A stretch of DNA of 64,000 nucleotides from Rhinopithecus roxellana (GCF_007565055.1 NC_044566.1:60805332-60869331); one strand, 5' to 3'; counted from the stretch's first letter, positions 33,991-46,381 are shown. The notes: generated by a model not told the origin, from the letters alone. A program made the numbers and translations.

Positions 33991-34253
33991 TTGCCAAAAT
34001 ATTTCCTTAAAATACTTTAAGACTAAAGGGATTGAAAAGCTAAAGGGAAATGCAATTAAATTTTTAAAACCACTCAGGTGTTACATAATAGGAGATATTC
34101 ATTAAAAGTCATTACAGTTCTAAGGAACTGAAGATACTAGGGCCACATACAGTTAATATCAGATCACTATCTAATGAGCATTTATTATGTAACTAGCATA
34201 CACAGGCTTCAGTTGAGTAAACCCAAGGAAAGGAGGCGGAAAAGAAAAATCAC

Positions 34254-34323
34254 CCCTCACAGCCAGCAGTGTTATTTTTCCATTTGAGACGATTAACAAC
34301 CAGTTACTTAGGAAGTCATACAA
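34254..34323. repeat. Short direct repeat, copy 1
   Basis: About 70 bases repeated at 35684-35754. The last 34 bases (GATTAACAACCAGTTACTTA through TCATACAA) are identical. Confidence 0.95.
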
Positions 34324-35148
34324 TAATTGTATTCTGAAATTAGCTGGATCCTTCAATACAATACTATAGATTTCAAAATGGGTACTTAAGGCATACAGAG
34401 TTAACAAATGAACAGGGAAAATAATATTAAAACACTAAACTCTGTGAAAATGTTGAAATATTTGTATATTTTCATGGGATATAGAGTAGCTTATTTCAAT
34501 GAAATTGATGAGGTCAAATAACTAGACTTTTTCAAGCACAGAGCCAGAGAAAGACTGAGATTCTCTATTAAATCACAAAGCCACCTCCAAGGCAGATGCA
34601 TTGCTCTAGGACAATTGCTCTAAGGCTTTATGTTAGGAGTCCCCTGGGTTCTACCAAGGACCAAGGGATCTCAAAGGGATTCAGGAAGGCAGCTGAGATA
34701 GGGGCTGAGGTACTGGAGAGAGAAATGATTTCACTGGCTGGTGCCAACAGTGGCCTGAAGCTTTTCTATGTATATATACACATCACAGAGCACAGCTAGC
34801 TGTCTAGAATCTGAACTTCCTTCGCTTTCCACAGGCCTCCTGAGGCTGCAGATATTTCCTTCTATTCTGTACATCTCTGAGTCTATCCATGATGTTCACT
34901 TAGCCATATTTAACATACATATTATTCATTATTACATTATAGATATAAAATATATGTGTCATCTAATATGATATGACTTAGGAAGATTGGACTGGCAGGA
35001 GGACACATCCTCACTGCTGTGTGCCTAACAACACAGTATATGAAAAGCGGATGTGCTGAGAGAAAGAACTTATGTAGTAGAGCAATCAGTGACAAACACT
35101 TATAAGGTGAACATGTACAATAGAGAACAGTTAAGAAAAATAAACTGG
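34324..35148. other. Intergenic, unassigned
   Basis: AT-rich single-copy sequence between the direct repeat and an Alu; nothing recognised. Confidence 0.5.
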
Positions 35149-35500
35149 GGGCCGGGCGTGGTGCTCACACCTTTAGTCCCAGCACTTTGGGAGGCTGAGG
35201 CCAGGAGTTCAAGGAACTCCTGGATAACTTGAGGCCGAGAGTTCAAGACCAGCCTGTCCAAATGGTGAAACTCCAACTCTACCTAAAAAATACACACACA
35301 CACACACACACACACACATGAATTAGCTGGGCCTGGTGGCGTACCTGTAATCCTAGCTACCTTGGGAGGCTGAGACACAAGAATTGCTTGAACCCGTGAG
35401 GTGGAGGTTGCAGTGAGCCGAGATTGCACCACTGCCCTCCAGCCTGGGCAACAGAGTGAGACCCTGTCTAAAAAAATAAAAAATAAAAATAAATTTAAAA
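35149..35500 (+). mobile_element. AluS-like element with (CA)n linker and fold-back insertion
   Basis: The flanks AAGAAAAATAAACT and AAGAAATATAAACT form the target site duplication. The middle A-rich linker became a CA array (35291-35318). A 23-base perfect hairpin interrupts the left arm at 35201-35223. Confidence 0.92.
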
Positions 35501-35683
35501 AAGAAATATAAACTAAAACAATGAGAGGTTTTCAAATGTCATAGCCATACTTTGAAGAATGCCATGGAAGTGGTCAGGGAATTCCAGAACTGTATCTATT
35601 ATTTTCTTTTCTTCTTAGGGAAGATCAGAAAGTGAGAAGGCTTCTCTTCCAAGAGTATGATAATAATAGTTACAGTTTTTATT

Positions 35684-35754
35684 CACCTCACACCTGGCAG
35701 TGTTATTTTTCTATTTGACATGATTAACAACCAGTTACTTAGGAAGTCATACAA
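35684..35754. repeat. Short direct repeat, copy 2
   Basis: Matches 34254-34323 with about six mismatches; homology stops abruptly on both sides. Confidence 0.95.
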
Positions 35755-36383
35755 CATATCAACAACCATATCAGGCAGGATCACATTCAGATATTGTTAA
35801 CAGAACAGCAGCCTGTGATTCAGTAATAAATACCAGTTTTTGCAGGAGTGGTTTGGTTGCTGGTTTTTGGGGAGGGCCAAAGCTTACATCATCATTGGTT
35901 TCTGTGGCATGTATGTGAGCTTGGTGCTTAAGAAATATTTATCGGGCGGTTTGGCTTTACTAAAGCAGAGTTCTTCTATCAGTTTCTTATTTTTATGTTG
36001 TTCAATTTTACCTTAAGATATTTGCTGTTGAAGTGTTTCATCAACAAATCTCTTGAGGTAACTATATAAAGAACTGTTTGGAATTATAATTCTTATATAG
36101 CTGTTGCCAAGCTCAATGATATATGAAGCCTTTAGTGGATATAGTGGATGCATATGGGAACTCTCCTGAAAACCTGAAACATTGTATGCAGTTCTGTGTT
36201 TCTTAGGAAACACAGATTTTTTATCTATAAGACTTTCCTAGGACAAATCCTGTGGTTGCTAGATGAGATTATGATTTGAACTGGGTCTTTGTAAAATACT
36301 AGCTTTCTAGGAGAAGAGAATTTAACTCATTCTTTTAGCACTCAATATAAACAAAATAAGCAAAATATGTGTTGTAGAATAAT
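35755..36383. other. Intergenic, unassigned
   Basis: Single-copy, AT-rich; nothing recognised. Confidence 0.5.
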
Positions 36384-36435
36384 GAAAATATTTATTTAAA
36401 CAAGTTGTTGAAAATATTTATTTAAACAAGTTGTT
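36384..36435. repeat. Perfect 26-base tandem duplication
   Basis: GAAAATATTTATTTAAACAA plus GTTGTT occurs twice with no mismatch (36384-36409, 36410-36435). Confidence 0.99.
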
Positions 36436-36626
36436 ATAGCTTATATACAATAAAATCACTAATTTTATGTTCACACTTACACAAATTTGAATTCCTACAT
36501 TTCAGTCCATAATAAATATTGAGTTATTTTTTTGTTTATGGTATGTGAAAAGAGTCAAGGTTCAATGTCTTGCATATGGCTGTCCAATTGCTCCAGCAAC
36601 AGCTGTTAAAAAGATTATCATTTCCC

Positions 36627-36930
36627 GGCCGGGTGCGGTGGCTCAAGCCTGTAATCCCAGCACTTTGGGAGGCCGAGACAGGCGGATCACGAGGTCAGGA
36701 GATCGAAACCATCCTGGCTAACACAGTGAAACCCCGTCTCTACTAAAAAATGCAAAAAACTAGCTGGGCGGGGTGGCGGGCGCCTGTAGTCCCAGCTACT
36801 CGGGAGGCTGAGGCAGGAGAATGGTGCAAACCCGGGAGGCGGAGCTTGCAGTGAGCTGAGATCCGGCCACTGCACTCCAGCCTGGGCGACACAGCGAGAC
36901 TCCATCTCAAAAAAAAAAAAAAAAAAAAAA
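36627..36930 (+). mobile_element. AluY, Old World monkey type
   Basis: The target site duplication AAAAGATTATCATTTCCC flanks it, with a long poly-A tail. CTCAAGCCTG and GAGCTGAGATCCGGCCAC are present. Confidence 0.96.
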
Positions 36931-36984
36931 AAAAAGATTATCATTTCCCTATTGAATTACCCTGAAAACTCTGCTAAAAATTAA

Positions 36985-37464
36985 TTGACCATACATTTGT
37001 GGGTCTATGTCTGTTCTTTCTATTCTATTCTATTGAGTTATAGAATAGAACCTTTGGCTAATACCACACTGTCTTAACTCCTGTAGCATTGTAATAAGTC
37101 TTCAAAACACATTCTCAACTTTGTTCTTTTTCAACGTTGCTTATGCTATTCTAGGCCCTTTGCATTTCCACAGGATGAGCTTGTGAATTTCTACATTTGC
37201 TGGTATTGTGATTGGAGTTGTGTGGAATCTGGAAATAAATTTGGGGAGAATTTACTTCTTAATAATATAGGATCTTCTGATTCATAAACATGGTATTAGT
37301 GGCTATTTATTTAGGTCCTCTTTAATTTCTTTCAGCCATGAAAGTTTCAGCCATGAAAGTAGTTTGCAGTGTACAAATCTTGCATATATTTGGTTAAAAT
37401 CATCCTTCATTCTTTTAGATGTTATAGGAAATTATATTTTTTAAAATAAAATTTCATTTCAAAA
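36985..37464 (-). mobile_element. Old L1 (L1M type), ORF2 part
   Basis: Inverted L1 text: GGGTCTATGTCTGTTCTTTC, TGCTATTCTAGGCCCTTTGC, AATTTGGGGAGAATTTAC. A 15-base tandem duplication (TTTCAGCCATGAAAG) is at 37332-37361. Confidence 0.8.
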
Positions 37465-37712
37465 TCCCAAGACTTTGGGAGGCTGAGGCAGGAGGATGGC
37501 CAGGGGTTTGAGACCAGCCTGCATGACACAGTGAGACCCTGTGTCTACAAAAAAAAAATTAGCCAGGTGCAGTGGTGCATGCCTGTAATCCTAGCTACTT
37601 GGGAGGCTGAGGTGGGAGGATCACTTGAGCGCAGGAGCTTGAGGCTGCAGTGAGCCATGTTCATGCCACTGCACTCCAGCCTGAGCAAGAGAGCAAGACT
37701 CTATCTTTAAAA
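37465..37712 (+). mobile_element. Alu, truncated, inside the L1
   Basis: From CCCAAGACTTTGGGAGGCTG to CAAGACTCTATCTTTAAAAAA. The normal 5' end is missing. Confidence 0.88.
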
Positions 37713-38585
37713 AATTCATTTGCAATTTTTTGTTTCTGGCATGTATATGAAATACAATTGTTTTTGCATATTAACTTCATATACAGAAATCTTGCTAAAC
37801 CTACTTGCTAATTCTGGTAGCTTTTTTGTAAACTACTTAGAATTTTCTTCATAGATTATCATGCCATCTGTCAATAAAGACAGTTACGCTGATTTCCCAA
37901 TCTGTATGCCTTTTGTATGTTTTTTCTTGCCTTTTTTCACACGTTGGAACCTTCAGTAAAATGTTGAATAGAAGTGATGAGAGTGGACATCCTTGACTGT
38001 TCCTGATCTTAGGGGGAAGCATGCAGTCTTTTACCACTCAGTATAATGTAAATTTTTTTTCTAGATTCTCTTGATCAGATTGAGGAGGTTTCCTTCCATT
38101 CTTAGTTTCCTAAGAGTTTTGTGCTGTTGTTGTTTTTTAAATCATGAATGGGTGTTGGATTTTGTCACATTGTTTTATACTTCTGTTTAAATGATCTTAT
38201 GCTTTGTTCTTAGCATCTAAAAGTTTTTCATAGACTATCTCAGTCTTTCTCCCAAACCTGATAGTTGTTTTTGTTTTTGTTTTTTTGATATCACTGCTTT
38301 AAAAATGATATTTCCCTGTTTTCTTTCTTTATTTTCAATGAGAAGCCTTTGATTATTCTTATTTTTGATTTCTAGTTTGGAATATGGGTCTTTACCCACT
38401 TCTAGTTCTTTTTAAGATTTTTCTCTTCACAATTGGTTTTAAGTAATTTGATTATAATGTGTCCTTTATTGTTTTTAAAAAATGTTTCCTGTGCCTGGAG
38501 TTTGTTGAGCTTCTTGGATCTGTTGGTGTTCAGTTCTTACCACATTTATAAAATTACAGTAATTATTTCTTCAAATATATTGATT
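37713..38585 (-). mobile_element. Old L1 (L1M type), continued
   Basis: Inverted L1: GTGATGAGAGTGGACATCCTTG, TTAGGGGGAAGCATGCAGTC, later AGCTTCTTGGATCTGTTGGTG, which resembles the far 5' part of an old L1. Confidence 0.75.
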
Positions 38586-38904
38586 TAAGGAGTTGTAGCA
38601 CTCTTATAGGTAGACAGAAAGAAAAAGTTAGAACAGCACTATCAAAATTCCAAAGTTCAGAGGACATTTTGAAGGCTAGCTGAAAGGCTGGGCAACAGGT
38701 GCATTTTAGGATTATAGAGAAGGAATTGAATATATTAGATGGTGCATATCATAGAGAACTTTAATTTTTGGCATGAAGCCTTTGTTTGGATTTGACGCAA
38801 CAAATGACAAGAAGCCATTTGTGGCCACTGAGTAAGAGAAGAATGGAGGCAACTGTTTTAGTAAGACTGATCAGGCAGTTTATGGGAAATGGAACAGAGA
38901 AAGA
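38586..38904. other. Intergenic, unassigned
   Basis: No recognised repeat; no gene. Confidence 0.5.
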
Positions 38905-39025
38905 AGATACTGGAGGATGAAATAGTAATTTGGAAAAAGGCAACATTAGATATATATCTCACACAAAACACAAAAATAAACTCCCAATGGATTGGAGATC
39001 TAGAACTAAAAGGTGAAACCTTACA
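38905..39025 (+). mobile_element. L1 fragment
   Basis: AATAAACTCCCAATGGATTGG and AACTAAAAGGTGAAACCTTA match the L1 ORF2 3' region. Confidence 0.6.
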
Positions 39026-39155
39026 GTTGTACCTCAGTATCCACAGAGGACCGGCTCCAGGATCCCCCCTGTAGAAAACAAAATCCACAGATATTCAAGT
39101 CCCTGACATAAAATGGCTTAGTGTTTGCATTTAACCTATGTACTTCTTCCTGCCT
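39026..39155 (+). mobile_element. MER2/Tigger-type DNA transposon fragment
   Basis: CAGTTGTACCTCAGTATCCAC, GGCTCCAGGATCCCCCCTG and ATAAAATGGCTTAGTGTTTGC follow the order of that family's terminal region. Confidence 0.65.
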
Positions 39156-39450
39156 ACAGTCAGGTGTCTCTTTTTGGTGGGGATACATTCTGAGAAATGC
39201 GTTGTTCAGCAATTTCATCACTGCATGAACATCACAGAGTATACTTACACCAACCTAGATGACAGAGCCTACTACACACCTACATGCTTATATTCTATTG
39301 ATTATAAGCAAATCACTGGTCCTACCCCCTACTGAAAGAAAGAGGATTTCACAAGGGCATGAACATGAGGAAGTAGGGATACAGGTGCATGTTACAATAG
39401 GCAAGACTGTTGCCATCTTCTCAAGCAGAAGCTTGAAAATAAGTAAAGTC
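39156..39450 (+). mobile_element. Possible old DNA transposon remnant
   Basis: AAATGCGTTGTTCAGCAATTT and CACCAACCTAGATGACAGAGC read like a dispersed repeat terminal region; family uncertain. Confidence 0.4.
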
Positions 39451-40151
39451 TGTTTCTAAATAAAGTGTGACATTTTTGTTGCCACATTAGTGTGACTGTT
39501 AACGTACACACACACCACTGGTACTTTCTCTTGGGAACCTTTGCTGTTGCTGCTACCTCATTCCCCACTGAAATGCTGGTTGATATCCTGGTCTTCTAGT
39601 CAAAGCTGTTGGGCCACAGTTTTACTTTTCTACCGTGGCTCTACTAGAATGAGGAGTGACTGCTTAGTGGTTCTGAACCAGAATTTAGATCTTCCTTTGC
39701 TAGGAGTAGGAAAGTTCCATACTACAATGACAGAGTGCAGAACACTCAGACGTCTTCTCTTTCCTGGCCCTGTGTGCCTCCTTTTATTTCTTAAGCTAGG
39801 CCCTTTCTGCCTTCCCCCGTCATGTGACTGGCCCCTTGAATCAGTTAGATTTAGGTTCACCGGATGAGCCCCCAAATAACAATGTAAAATAAAAATGCAC
39901 CTTTTTTTCATGTAAAATAATTCAGGAAAAATGGGTGTCCAGGGCTGACCTGGTAGCTCCACTATGTCAGCATAGCCCAGAGGAGAAAGAGAGGCAGAGT
40001 CTTTTATTGTAGGGAGCAATATGCCTAACTAAGAGGCAGGGCTGAGTGGCTACCAAGGAATGGGAGAAGAGACACTGCAATGGTCCACTTGCCACCTGTG
40101 AAATGTCCTTCATAGCTTTCAGGCCTTGGGAAATGCTTTCTAGAATTTTGT
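39451..40151. other. Intergenic, unassigned
   Basis: No recognised repeat. Overlapping open frames on both strands (108 and 129 codons) have no recognised product. Confidence 0.5.
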
Positions 40152-40157
40152 TTGTTT

Positions 40158-40468
40158 GTTTGCTTGTTTGTTTGTTTGTTTTATTTGAGACTGAGTCTTG
40201 CTCTGTCACCCAGGTTGGAATGCAGTTGTGCGATCTTGGCTCACTGCAGCCTCCACCTCCTGGGTTTGAACGATTCTCCTGTCTTGGCCTCCCTAATAGC
40301 TGAGATTACAGGCACATGCCACCATACCTGGCTAATTTTTGTATTTTTAGTAGAGACGGGGTTTCACCATGTTGGCCAGGCTGGCTTCAAACTCCTGACC
40401 TCAAGTGATCTGCCCACCTCAGTCTCCTGAAGTGCTGGGATTACAGGCGTAAGCCACCGCATCTGGCC
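40158..40468 (-). mobile_element. AluS-like element
   Basis: Full-length inverted Alu with a GTTT-rich tail. The flanks TCTAGAATTTT and TCTAGGATTTT form the target site duplication. Confidence 0.92.
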
Positions 40469-41133
40469 TCTAGGATTTTTTTTATATTCTAATTTGTGTG
40501 TATTTGTTTTACTATTATATTCATGCAAAGGCTGTATCTTCATCATTTCATCCTGAATTCTTAAGGCAGTCCTTGTCACATATAAATTTATAACATAAGG
40601 AATTACATGAACTAAACAACTGTTGCTTCTACACTTGGTCTTTTGTAGTACTGGACATTACAGTCCCTAAAGTTAGCAAGAAAGAGCATTTCTTAGGAGG
40701 AAAGGGTTTGCCATGCTTGTGAAATGAGCTTGTTTCCTTCAGAAAGGGACTCTGTGGATCAAGGAGGCTGGCAGCCCACCCCGTGGCCTGTAGAGTCCCC
40801 ATGACTGTGAAGGAGGGGGTACAGAGACATCTAAGATGGGCTGTGCCTTTCTAGTTCACCCTCACTCTTGTACCTGTGGGCCCTACTTGGACCCTGGAGA
40901 GTTGAAGTTCTTCCAGTGGGTTGACCCATATTTCCAGCATCCACTGCTTTTGCAACTTTGTACCTCATTCTTGATTTCTTGAGCCTTTTAAAGGGGGGTT
41001 TGTAGGAGGCAAAGCAGTCTCTGCCAGCTGAGCTCTGGTTTATGACTGAGCTCTTACATTATAGAATTTTGGCAGGAATTTCTGTATCCAAAAATCTCGC
41101 CAAAACTCCACTTTTTTTTTAGAGTTTTTGTTT
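40469..41133. other. Intergenic, unassigned
   Basis: Single-copy sequence, moderately GC-rich at 40740-40960. Nothing recognised. Confidence 0.5.
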
Positions 41134-41999
41134 GTTTGTTTTTTAACTTTACTTTAAGTTCTGGGATACATGTGCAGAACATTCAGGTTTGTTACATAGG
41201 TATATATGTGCCATGGTGGTTTGCTGCATCTATCAACCCGTCATCTAGGTTTTAAGCCCCTCATGCATTAGGTATTTATCCTAATGCTCTCCCTCCCCTT
41301 ACCCCCCACCCGCCAACAGGCCCTGGTGTGTGATGTTCCACTCCCTGTGTCCATGTGTTTTCACTATTCAACTCCCACTTATGAGTGAGAAATGTGGTGT
41401 TTGGTTTTCTGTCCCTGTGTTAGTTTGCTGAGAATGATGGCTTCCAGCTTCATCAATGCCCCTGCAAAGGACATGAACTCATTCTTTTTTAGGGCTGCAT
41501 AGTATTCCATGGTGTATATGTGCCACATTTTCTTTATCCAGTCTCTCATTGATGGGCATTTGGGTTGGTTCCAAGTCTTTGCTATTGTAAATAGTGTTGC
41601 AATAAACATACATGTGCATGTGTCTTTAGAATAGAATATTTATAATCCTTTGGGTATATACCCAGTAATGGGATGGCTGGGTCAAATGGTATTTCTAGTT
41701 CTAGATCCTTGAGGAATTGCCACACTGTCTTCCACAATGGTTGAACTAGTTTATGGTCCCACCAACAGTGTAAAAGTGTTCCTATTTCTCCACATTCTCC
41801 CCAGCACCTGTTGTTTCCTGACTTTTGAATGATCGCCATTCTAACTGGTGTGAGATGGTATCTCATTGTGGTTTTGAATTGCATTTCTCTAATGACCAGT
41901 GATGATGAGCTTTCTTTCATATGTTTGTTGACCGCATAAATGTCTTCTTTTGAAAAGTGTCTATTCATATCATTCGCCCACCTTTTGGTGAGGTTGTTT
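41134..41999 (-). mobile_element. L1PA-type LINE, 5'-truncated
   Basis: Inverted primate L1 3' end: ACTTTAAGTTCTGGGATACA, then the 3'UTR, then the end of ORF2 (minus-strand protein text MEYYAALKKNEFMSF and FDPAIPLLGIYPKDYKYSI). Interrupted by stops; about 0.87 kb remains, so it cannot move. Confidence 0.95.
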
Positions 42000-42538
42000 T
42001 CTTTCTGGTAAATTTGCAGAACTCCAAATTCTTAATGTATAACAGAATACTGAAATAGTTCCATTCCCAACCATAGTATCTGTACAGTTTCTTTCCATTT
42101 AGTCTTACTTGCCCATTGATTTTCATTATAAAACCAAAATGCCTTTCTCTGAAAACGACTTGGGCATCAGACATTAGGAAAATCATATTTTATGATACAG
42201 TAAATCCTTCAAAAAAGTTTATATAAAGAAATATTTTACAGTTCAGTAAAATAATTTCACAAAATGCAAATAGAATTTAAGAAAATATGAAGAAATCTAT
42301 ACTAAGTTTTATCTCACTTTAGCTTAAAAGTCTAAATGATAAATAATGAGAAACTTACTGACCACAATTGCTAAATAAGAATATTACAGCTTTATAAAGC
42401 TCTTTTTCCAATATTCTAAAGCAGGATATATTTCATCCTTCTTTGCTTTGCCTTTTCTCAGACATAGTTCTGAAGCCACTGCTATCAGAAAACTGGAGGG
42501 GTCAGTAGGGAAGAAGGTAAGAAAAGCGATCTGGTTTT
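42000..42538. other. Intergenic, unassigned
   Basis: AT-rich sequence between two L1PA ends. A minus-strand open frame runs from the L1 into this stretch (to 42186); I do not recognise its product. Confidence 0.45.
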
Positions 42539-42836
42539 GAAGCTGGAAACCATCCTTCTGAGCAAACTATCGCAAGGACAGAAAACCAAACACCGCATGT
42601 TCTCACTCATAGGTGAGAATTGAACAATGAGAACACATGGACACAGGGTAGGGAACATCACACACTGGGGCCTGTCATGGGGTGGGGGGAAGGGGGAAGG
42701 ATAGCATTAGGAGATATACCTAATGTAAATGACGAGTTAATGGGTGCAGCACACCAACATGGCACATGTATACATATGTAGCAAACCTGCATGTTGTGCA
42801 CGTGTACCCCAGAACTTAAAGTGTAATAATAATAAA
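42539..42836 (+). mobile_element. L1PA-type LINE, short 3' end
   Basis: From GAAGCTGGAAACCATCCTTC through the G-rich 3'UTR (GGGGTGGGGGGAAGGGGG) to an AATAATAATAAA tail. The target site duplication GATCTGGTTTT is visible on both sides. Confidence 0.95.
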
Positions 42837-42839
42837 AAA

Positions 42840-44928
42840 CACTGATCTGGTTTTTAAGGAATTAAGAAAGAAAAAGTGTCAACAATTCAGAAATTCCTGG
42901 TCATTGACTAAATCAGAAAACCTCATTTGCTGAAATAAGAACTGACAGAAGCTGATACTCTTCAGAGTATGTCTTCAGCTAGCAATAGATTGAACTAGGT
43001 GTGCAATTTAAAAACTCTTTGTTCACTAATTTTAATAAATTGAGTCTTTCTGAAATTTATAACAGGCACCAATTTTATATTTCATCTGTAATTGAGTACT
43101 TTTCATTTAATGTATCTTTTAAGAATATAAAAAGGTTGGCATGCCATAAAAAAGTAGTCCCTGATTATACTCATTTTTTTCAATACATGAAACTATGAAC
43201 TCAGGACATGACCTCATACTGCAGAATATTTGTTGGACCAGCATCTTGGATTACTTTGGATTTGGCAAGCCTCCAGCTCATGGGCCAAATTTGTCCCTCA
43301 GTCCTGGTTCATCTGATTCTTGGCAGATATCCCGTTATGAGTGTGAGCCTGGCAAGAGCTTCTGCAGCCCCCAGTGTGATTTTATCACTGGGATGATTTC
43401 ATCTCAGGAAGAGTCTGTGAAGATTTAATGATGTGCTGTAGAGAACTGTGATTTGCAGATTTTAGCTTGATAAAATGTTGAACGGAGGTGACTTCGTCTT
43501 CCAGGTGGTAACACCTCACACACTTCAGCTTTAGTAAATAGCAGTTAACCCCGGATGCCCTCTAATTCAGAAACCACTAGGCTTCTCCCATTCTTTTGAT
43601 TCCATCCTTCTTTCTCCTGTTTCTCCTTTTTAGCTCTGTGCTGGGCACACATGAAACCCTTAACGCATATATGGTGATTGAGTGAATGGGAGATTTTTCC
43701 TTCATCCATTTTTCTCTTTTCCCTGCGTGCTTCTCTTCACCTTCTGTTGCTTTTCTCTTTTTCATTTTCTTTCTCTCTTGCCGTTTCCCTCATTGAAATG
43801 AACACAATATAGAACTCACATAGATTTAAATTCAAATAGATTTAGATTGATAAAATAATTAAAAACTATTTGTTTGAAGGAATCTTAGGAGTCACATAGT
43901 TCATGAGTAAATTAATAAATATGTTTTATAGTTCTCAGAAAGAAAAGTTGATTTTTCAACCTTGATGGATTTCTCTCTTCAATATTACAAGCCCCTTATA
44001 TGATTCTAAGCATAATCATATACATCGATAATAGATATGTTGTAACTAAAGTATACTTAATTATGATTAGAAAAAGTATGTTTTCTTAAAATATTATTTC
44101 TCCGAGATGTCGTTACTGGAGGTCATGTTCTAACTTGAGATGGTGTATTTTGCTGCATAGGGGACTGGAATTCCGTTGGGATATCATTGCAAATTGGGTA
44201 ACAGTGATGACTGGGTTGGGGGCTAAGATTGAGAATGGATGGGTCCCCAAAAATAAGTATTGATGGAGAGAAAGCAGTGTTAGGAAGATCTGGAGGGCCA
44301 GTTTTTGAGTTACCATATTCCTGTGTATGCAGCTGTCAAAGAAGTGAGCATAAAATAGTTAGACATCAAAATTTGAAAGCAAAACAACAGGTGCTTGGGT
44401 GGGTGAGGACTGTGTCAGAGTGCATGCCGCAGTCAGAGAATCCATGACTTCCGTAGGTCTGGGAAGAGCTTTGCAGGTTCTTTGAAGCTGCTTTCTTTCT
44501 GCAAGTTCCAGAGTAGCTGAAACAGTCCAGGATTCTCCTTCCTCCCAGAGGAGCGATTGGTTATATGTACAGAAAAGATGTTTCTGAAGAACCTGGAGCC
44601 TGCTCTGGAAGAATATGCACTGGAGAACAAACACTGCAGGAGACTCTTCCATCTCAACATTCACATGGGTCTGTGCAAGAGCAAATTTGAAATAGAGATT
44701 AACTAGAGCTAGAGAAATGCAGCAGATGAATAATGTAGGTATGCTTAAAATCGGACCACCAAGGTGTTACAGACATGGAAATGGAGACACAGCTATTCTA
44801 GCCCAGGTCAGTGCAGTAAGAAACCATGCTGTGAGAGCCAGTGAATAAAAGAAGAAAGGAATCTGAGCCAGAACAAGAGGGAGGGGTTTTCCTGAGCCAG
44901 TGCCTGAGTAGCCATTAGGGAGGTTGTG
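42840..44928. other. Intergenic, unassigned
   Basis: 2.1 kb without a recognised repeat or gene. Short open frames (for example 43195-43428 + and 44359-44664 -) show no family resemblance. Confidence 0.45.
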
Positions 44929-45344
44929 TTAGTCTGTTTTTGTGTTGCTGTAAAGGAATCCCTGAGGCTGGGTCATTTATAAAGAAAAGGAGTTTAATTG
45001 GTTCATGGTTCTGCAGTCTGTACAGGAAGCATGGTGGCAGTGTCTGCTCCTGGCGAGGCCTCAGAAGCTTCCACTCATGGTGGAAGGTGAAGCGGGAGCA
45101 AGAGCATCACACGGTTAAAGCCGGAGCAAGAGAAAAAGGGGGAGGTGTCAGGTGCTTTTAAACAACCAGTTCTTGTGTGAACTGCCAGAGCGAGAACTCA
45201 CCCATTGCCATGGGGATGGCACCACGTCATTCATGGGGGATCCAACCTCATGACCCAAACGCCTCCCACCAGACCCCACCTCCAACACTGGGGATCACAT
45301 TTTAACATGAGATTTGGAGGGGACTGACATCAAACTGTATCAGT
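44929..45344 (-). mobile_element. MaLR LTR (MST/THE1-like), solo
   Basis: Inverted LTR from TGTTAGTCTGTTTTTGTGTTG through GGTTCATGGTTCTGCAGTC and CGCCTCCCACCAGACCCCACC to GTATCA, bounded by TG...CA. No internal region beside it. Confidence 0.85.
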
Positions 45345-46381
45345 GGATTTCTGGAAACATGGAAACATTTTCTATATTTCTTTATCCTCCTACCCTGCCT
45401 CTTCTTTCAGTTTCAGATCTCACAAGACAGGAGTAAAGAGACCTCTGAAAAGAAAGCTTTAGAGAGACCTAGACTGTTATTTTCAGTTAAGGGAGCATTT
45501 GTCCTAGGGCTATCTTTTCACAGCTAGAATTGGCCCATCAGTATTATGCTAAACAGAATGCACTTTTCTCTCTGAGTGAGTCTAACAATAACTTTTAAAC
45601 CTTCATTTTTTTCCTCCCTATTTATCTAGCCGTATTTCCTTTTTGTGTGTATTTTCTATTCAGGTTATTTATCTATTTACCTACTGATGTCTTAATGTTT
45701 CTCTTATTGGCTATTGTTCCCTTTTTGTTCATTTCAAGATTCCTGAATTAAGAAAAAAAATCGTGATTAACAGATGTTCCCTCTGTTATAAGCATATGGT
45801 ACTATTTCTTAGTTCCTGGAGAAAATTACTCTCTTCTAGAGAATCAGTACATCCTCCAAAGATTATTACATATATGACTTCAAGCTACAAAGCAGAAATT
45901 CAAATCTCACCAAATGTATATGTCAGAAGAAATTTCCTATAATCGTGTTTATTTAACTCTGGTTTATCTTAGCAATCAATGTTCCATGTTTACTCATATA
46001 AGATACCATAAATAGTCAACATCTGAATTCTACCAGACAAAACAAAATGTTTGCTTTAAATATTAGACATGTATTTATTTATTTAATCTTGAATCTTACT
46101 CTGAATAATTTGAAAATCATCTAATTCTTGAAACTTATTCTACCAAACTCAAATCCTTAGCTGGGTCTTTGAGGGAGTTATTTTGTTATTATGTCTCAGA
46201 TGAAAAGAGGTAGATTTTTAGAATTAGCAATTCAAGGTTGTGTCCTTTATGTTTTCTTTAAAAATCTGAGCAGTCACATAACTAGTACAAAATAATAAGT
46301 ATGCCCAGCCCTTCCATCATCATTTCTTTGGGCCTCCCCGATATGCATGCAATAGTGATTATTTGAGGAAAGGAATGTGAT
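45345..46381. other. Intergenic, unassigned
   Basis: AT-rich, no repeat or gene recognised. Confidence 0.5.

Noticed and set aside
33500..33997. 165-codon minus-strand open frame
   Set aside because: It lies in GA-rich repeat-like DNA, with no recognisable domain or gene context.
43195..43428. 77-codon frame with spaced cysteines (RYECEPGKSFCSPQC)
   Set aside because: Looks faintly like an extracellular Cys-rich module but has no second exon, splice sites or recognised family; probably chance.
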